A DNA stretch of 64,000 nt from Verticillium longisporum (lineage: Eukaryota > Ascomycota > Sordariomycetes > Glomerellales > Plectosphaerellaceae): positions 2,704,376 through 2,768,375 of the forward strand of contig JAETXT010000012.1 in assembly GCA_019188255.1 (NCBI GenBank). The letters are read 5' to 3'. The notes under the pieces were generated by a model. The model did not search any database. It was not told where the DNA came from and worked only from the letters and a program-made list of their open reading frames with translations. How positions within the stretch are numbered: position 1 is the first letter of the stretch; every line of letters begins with the position of its first letter. The position numbers and the translations under genes were made by a program. This document shows positions 59,956 through 64,000 of this stretch, piece by piece.

Positions 59956-61559
59956 CCCACGCACTCCGGATTTTTGGCCGGATAGAAGCCATGTTGCCTG
60001 ATAGTTGGAAGCTGGTGACTGTACTTGGCTTGACGTCTCTCACAACCGCAGGTCCTGCGTCCTTATAAGGAAAGCTGGCACGGGCTAAAGTTGGGCCCAT
60101 CTCATCTTATCAGATGAATGTCCCGATGACGGGAGCACGACTAAGCACGCCGCTAGCTAAGCAAAGAGGATGGCCGCCATGGACCTTGTTGATCTCGAGC
60201 ATGCTGATTCGAGGCAAAGCTCTGCGGAGCCGGAAGACGTGGTGACATTCAGGGTCTAGACTGCGGATAGATTGAAACGCTTGAAAGCTTATTCGGGATG
60301 ACCAGGGTAAAGACTCCATCATACCATGTACATCAGGCCAGATGCATGATTCAAGGCAAGGGTTTCTGAGTCGCGAGATTCAACAAGGTGGCACATCCCC
60401 GACCATGGGAATTCTTCTGAGGTATCATCAGGAGTAAAGAGGCGGCAGCTCATGCAAGGGAGCAATGAGGTCGAAAGAATAAATCTCCGCGAACACATGG
60501 CGCGCGCGGCGCGCTGCATCTTGACCACTCGGCTGGGCCCGAATGTTGGGTGCCAGAGGCGGACAACCCATCCACAAGGCCCCACAAAGAGTACCCCGTT
60601 CTAACTGACAGAGTACATCAGGGTCTAAAATCTCATTGGCCCGCCTACGTGTCTACGATCAGAGTTTTCCAAGAACAGTTCGATTTATGCACTTACTAAC
60701 AGTCTAGTTTGAGGGATTTCATTTCTCGCGTAGAACAGTGCCCAGTATGAGCCATGCCCTGTCCCGGACTGTCAAGCCTCCGGTCGGTCATGTCGCCGCT
60801 CACCGCAAGCTGTCAGTCGTTGGCATTCACCTTATCAATGGCATTGCACCTGGGGCCAGGTGGCCCGTGTGCTCAGTACATGGTACCTCCCGTCGCTGAG
60901 TTCCAGGCACTTTCCTACCCTGTGGGATATCCCCCTCAACACGAGCGAGCCATGCTTGATCAGCTTTTAGAACCCAGCCGCTGCCCTTGCGGCCTTCGTT
61001 CATTTCTTATTGTTAGTTGCCGAGGATATCTGTTCTGATTGATCAACCAGTGATGTTTACCACTTCTTTTAAGGGCTCATTGTGTTTCCGAAAAGAGGAT
61101 TCATGAGGTTGTCGCCCCGAATCAGGTCACCTTGCATTGCACGGCTGCGTAACCTTCCATGTGTGATACTGCTTCCGAAACAGCTCTTCGGAATCTGTTT
61201 CCTCATGAACTGTCGTCTCGAACCGAGGCTTTTCACCACTTCAAGCCACCTTTGGGACGGGAAATTGTCGTCATGGATGCTCGGGAGGTGATGGACCGAA
61301 CATCATACCCTTCCCCCATGTCCCCAGGAACAGCTACCCCGCATTCACCTGGTGGTTGGACGGCCAGGGTGGCTCCCCACAGACTAGACCTGGGGTCGGC
61401 GATCGATGGTGCCGAAGAGACGAAGATGATTAAGGATCCGGATGGTCGGATCTTAACAAAAGGGGGCTGCGTGGTCCTGAGCCTGGGCAGCATATAACGG
61501 CATCACTTTGCTGCCCGTTGCAAAGGGCTTCCTCGACTTCACAGGCCAATACATCGCAA
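59956..61559. other. intergenic between divergent genes
   Basis: 1.6 kb between the Dal5-like gene (minus) and the carboxylesterase (plus). No gene is supported. A 112-aa ORF at 61159-61497 has no recognisable features. Confidence 0.45.
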
Positions 61560-63320
61560 ATGACAATGTTGTCCGTTCTTGTATATACGATTTCCGTTCT
61601 GTTGGCGTGCCAGGGTGCACAGGGGCAACAAACGCAGTCGCCGCAGCTCCTTGCTAGCCTTGACTACGGAACATTCAAGGGGGCTTACTCAGAGCGGTAC
61701 AACATTTCGTACTGGCAGAGGATCCCTTTCGCAGCGCCTCCTGTCGGTGAAAACAGATTCCGCGGCCCGCAGCCTCCTCTACCAGTTCTAGAGGACCCGT
61801 ATGATTCTAGTCGACCATTTGATATGTGCCCGCAGCGCACCGTACGTATTGTAACATCTTCACATGTGCTTTTCCGGAGCTGACTTGAACAGGTCAACGG
61901 TTCAGAGGACTGCCTATACCTGGGACTCTACTCACGGCCCTGGACTCGCGATCAGCCCCTGAAGCCAGTCGTTGTAACGTTCTACGGTGGTGGGTTTATT
62001 CAGGGCTCAGCCTCTTTTAACATCCCACCTTCTGCGTACCCTATTCTCAACGTGTCGACATCGTCCGACATGTTGTTCATCTACCCCAACTATCGTACGA
62101 ACGCATTTGGATTTCTTCCCGGCAGAGAGGTTGCGGAGGACCCTCTATCGGACCTCAATCCGGGTCTGCTAGACCAGGAAGCTGTGCTCAAGTGGACGAA
62201 GAAATACATTGCTCATTTTGGCGGTAATCCCGACAATGTGACAGTCTGGGGACAGTCGGCCGGTGGTGGAAGTGTTTTGGCACAGGCACTTGGGCGTGGG
62301 GGAAAGCAGAACCTCTTCCACAAAGCCATGGCCAGCAGTCCTTTCTGGCCCAAGACATACGAGCATGACAGTAAAGAGGCACAGGACCTCTACGATGAGC
62401 TGGCCGCGAGAACTGGTTGTGCAGGACCTAACAGTCTCGCATTTCTCAAGAAGGCTGACGTCCAGACCATCCGCGACGCAAGCCGTTTCCTGTCGACCTC
62501 GCAACAGTACAACACGTCAACCTTTACGTGGGGGCCCGTCATCGATGGTGATTTCTTGCGCGAACCCCTTTCACAGGCCACAGCCAAGGGTCATGTGAAC
62601 ATGAATCTGGCTTTTGCCATGCACAACACCCAAGAAGGCGAGAACTTCATTCCTCCCGGTTTTCAAGGTGCAACAGATGCCGGGTCGCCTCCTTACAATT
62701 CAAGCGCCGAGTCCTTTGATACATGGCTCCGCGGATTTCTCCCTGGGTTCAGGACGTGCGAAATCGAAGCTGTGAAAAGACACTACCCAGCAGAAGGCAT
62801 AACGGAGACCATCGAGTACAGCACAACGTACGTCCGTGCCGGTCAGATCTACCGAGACGTGGTCCTCACCTGCCCTGCCTATTGGTTCTCCGGATCTGCG
62901 CAAGATGGCGGCTGGCTTGGCGAGTACTCTATGAGCCCATCAAAGCATGCAAGTGACACAGTTTGGGTAAGTTTTTGAGAACGTTGAAAAAGACAATACT
63001 GATGTGTCACAGTGGAATCAGATAAATGCTATTCAGCGGTCGGATCCTGCCAGGTATCAAGCTTACACAGGTACGTTCAAATTCACCTGCAGAGCATTGA
63101 CCATAATCTAATGGAAAAAACAGGTGCTTTTGCTTCCTTCTTCATGACGGGTGACCCGAATGCTCTTAAACTGTCGCCTCCTGACGTTGCCGGGGTTCCT
63201 ACGCTCGACTCCAATAGCGAATGGGTTATCAAGGATGGTGGACTCAGCACAGCCAAGCTTGAGCATCTTGGCAAGAGGTGTGAGTTCTGGCGAAAGACGG
63301 CAGCCAGAGTGCCGATGTAG
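61560..63320 (+). CDS. secreted type-B carboxylesterase
   Basis: Four exons, 61560-61841, 61893-62966, 63013-63070 and 63124-63320, give 536 aa. The ATG at 61560 starts the signal peptide MTMLSVLVYTISVLLACQGA. Type-B esterase motifs: QRIPFAAPPVGENRFRGPQ, EDCLYL (the EDCLYLN site, formed just after splice 1), VVTFYGGGFIQGS (oxyanion hole), IAHFGGNPDNVTVWGQSAGG (nucleophile Ser in GQSAG) and a likely catalytic His in SKHASDTVW at the third junction. Several N-glycosylation sequons (NIS, NVS, NTS, NSS) fit an extracellular enzyme. Substrates are esters, lipids or plant esters. It is convergent with and only 54 bp from the truncated pectinesterase. Confidence 0.93.
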
Positions 63321-63374
63321 TACCATAATAGCCCTTAGATACAATGCTTCTACACTGAGATATGCCGTCCATCT

Positions 63375-63890
63375 CACAAGTATGTGGTGTCAACCCACCA
63401 CTCAGTCTCAAAGCCGTCCCCGAGAATGGTCACAGGCTGCACTGGTGCATCAATGAGCCTGCAAATTCAACACGCGGCCCGACTGCGCCTGGCCCCGTGT
63501 TGCCGTACTCTCGGTAAAAGATATTGGCAACGGTCTGTGTTGCATCCCATGCCGACCAGCCTGCCGCTTTGACGACGTTGCCGAGCCAGCTGTTCTGAAA
63601 CACGACCCTGGAGAACGGCCTCCATGGTCTTCCCAGAACAGTTGACCCCTCACCGCTCGTGCCGGTGATGTTGGCATGGTTGAACACGTAGAAAGACTTG
63701 TTCTGCTCCGACTCTCTTCCATTCGCTGTGATGAAGCCTGGCCCTATAGTTTCTATGTTACAATTTTCGAACCATGCCGAAGCTCGCAAACCAAACACAA
63801 AGTCGACGGCGCCATTGATGTATGAGTTGGCGTAGATTTGCCGACCCTCATTGGCGTATATAGTGTCTTGATATCCGGTGAAGCTGCACC
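63375..63890 (-). pseudogene. pectinesterase (CE8), 5' half replaced by telomere
   Basis: The frame is open from the first base inward of the telomere and carries the PME core: CSFTGYQDTIYAN (general-acid Asp), SYINGAVDFVFGL (catalytic Asp), STVLGRPWRPFSRVVFQNS (substrate Arg/Trp) and FYREYGNTGPGA. The C-terminal VTILGDGFETEWWVDTTYL lies in a frame one base off. Adding one G to the GG run near 63458 joins it (..EFAGLIDAPVQPV..) and moves the stop from 63430 to 63375. Roughly 170 of the expected ~320 residues remain. The signal peptide and the N-terminal half of the beta-helix are absent, so the gene cannot make a normal enzyme. The break lies exactly at the TTAGGG array. Confidence 0.88.
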
Positions 63891-64000
63891 TTAGGGTTAG
63901 GGTTAGGGTTAGGGTTAGGGTTAGGGTTAGGGTTAGGGTTAGGGTTAGGGTTAGGGTTAGGGTTAGGGTTAGGGTTAGGGTTAGGGTTAGGGTTAGGGTT
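63891..64000. repeat. telomere (TTAGGG)n
   Basis: An uninterrupted run of 18 TTAGGG units plus two bases reaches the window end, in the orientation of a right-hand chromosome terminus. No subtelomeric repeat separates it from the pectinesterase remnant. Confidence 0.98.

Noticed and set aside
59918..60100. Apparent premature stop in the Dal5-like gene's first exon
   Set aside because: The ORF starting at 60100 or 59992 is the wrong frame. The ATG at 59955 reads smoothly into the conserved N-terminus, so no lesion is needed.

Overview
The window is a chromosome end from a filamentous ascomycete (Pezizomycotina, probably Sordariomycetes). The last 110 bases are a perfect (TTAGGG)n telomere array. 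Genes carry many short spliceosomal introns (about 46-67 bp), and there are Zn2Cys6 regulators, MFS carriers, secreted carbohydrate-active enzymes, Fot1/pogo-like, hAT-like and Gypsy elements, and very strong repeat-induced point mutation (RIP). A plant-associated lifestyle is an inference from the pectinesterase, GH3, AA7-type oxidase, siderophore transporter and small secreted proteins. The genus cannot be fixed from sequence alone.

Layout. 0-4 kb: a kelch-type beta-propeller protein and a sugar transporter. 4-9 kb: gene-poor. 9-14 kb: secreted or surface proteins, namely a mucin-like protein with a C-terminal beta-sandwich-like domain, a Cys-rich small secreted protein and an M15-like peptidase. 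This stretch also holds short dispersed repeats and a 538-bp hAT-like insertion with a perfect 8-bp target duplication directly upstream of the M15-like gene. 15-25 kb: a mobile-element island. It contains a second hAT-like MITE with an 8-bp target duplication, a Zn2Cys6 regulator cut at its 5' end by repeats, a heavily RIPed Gypsy/chromovirus relic and a Fot1/pogo-like element nested in RIPed DNA. 25-41.5 kb: ordinary gene-rich chromosome, with an AA7-type FAD oxidase, ribosomal protein uL14, an AT-hook protein, Mtc1, NAD-malic enzyme and a siderophore transporter. 43-64 kb: a decaying subtelomere, with a broken GH3 glucosidase, a Gly/Asn-repeat secreted protein, a hemerythrin-like protein, an amino-acid permease, a Dal5-like MFS carrier, a type-B carboxylesterase, and a pectinesterase whose 5' half is missing where the telomere begins.

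No biosynthetic cluster or defence system is evident. The main themes are nutrient acquisition at the cell surface, rapid turnover by transposons and RIP, and chromosome-end breakage. Several otherwise well-conserved genes are interrupted by single short indels, mostly in short homopolymers. These could be assembly errors or real lesions and should be resolved before the genes are called pseudogenes. Splice sites were assigned by eye from GT-AG consensus, frame and family conservation.
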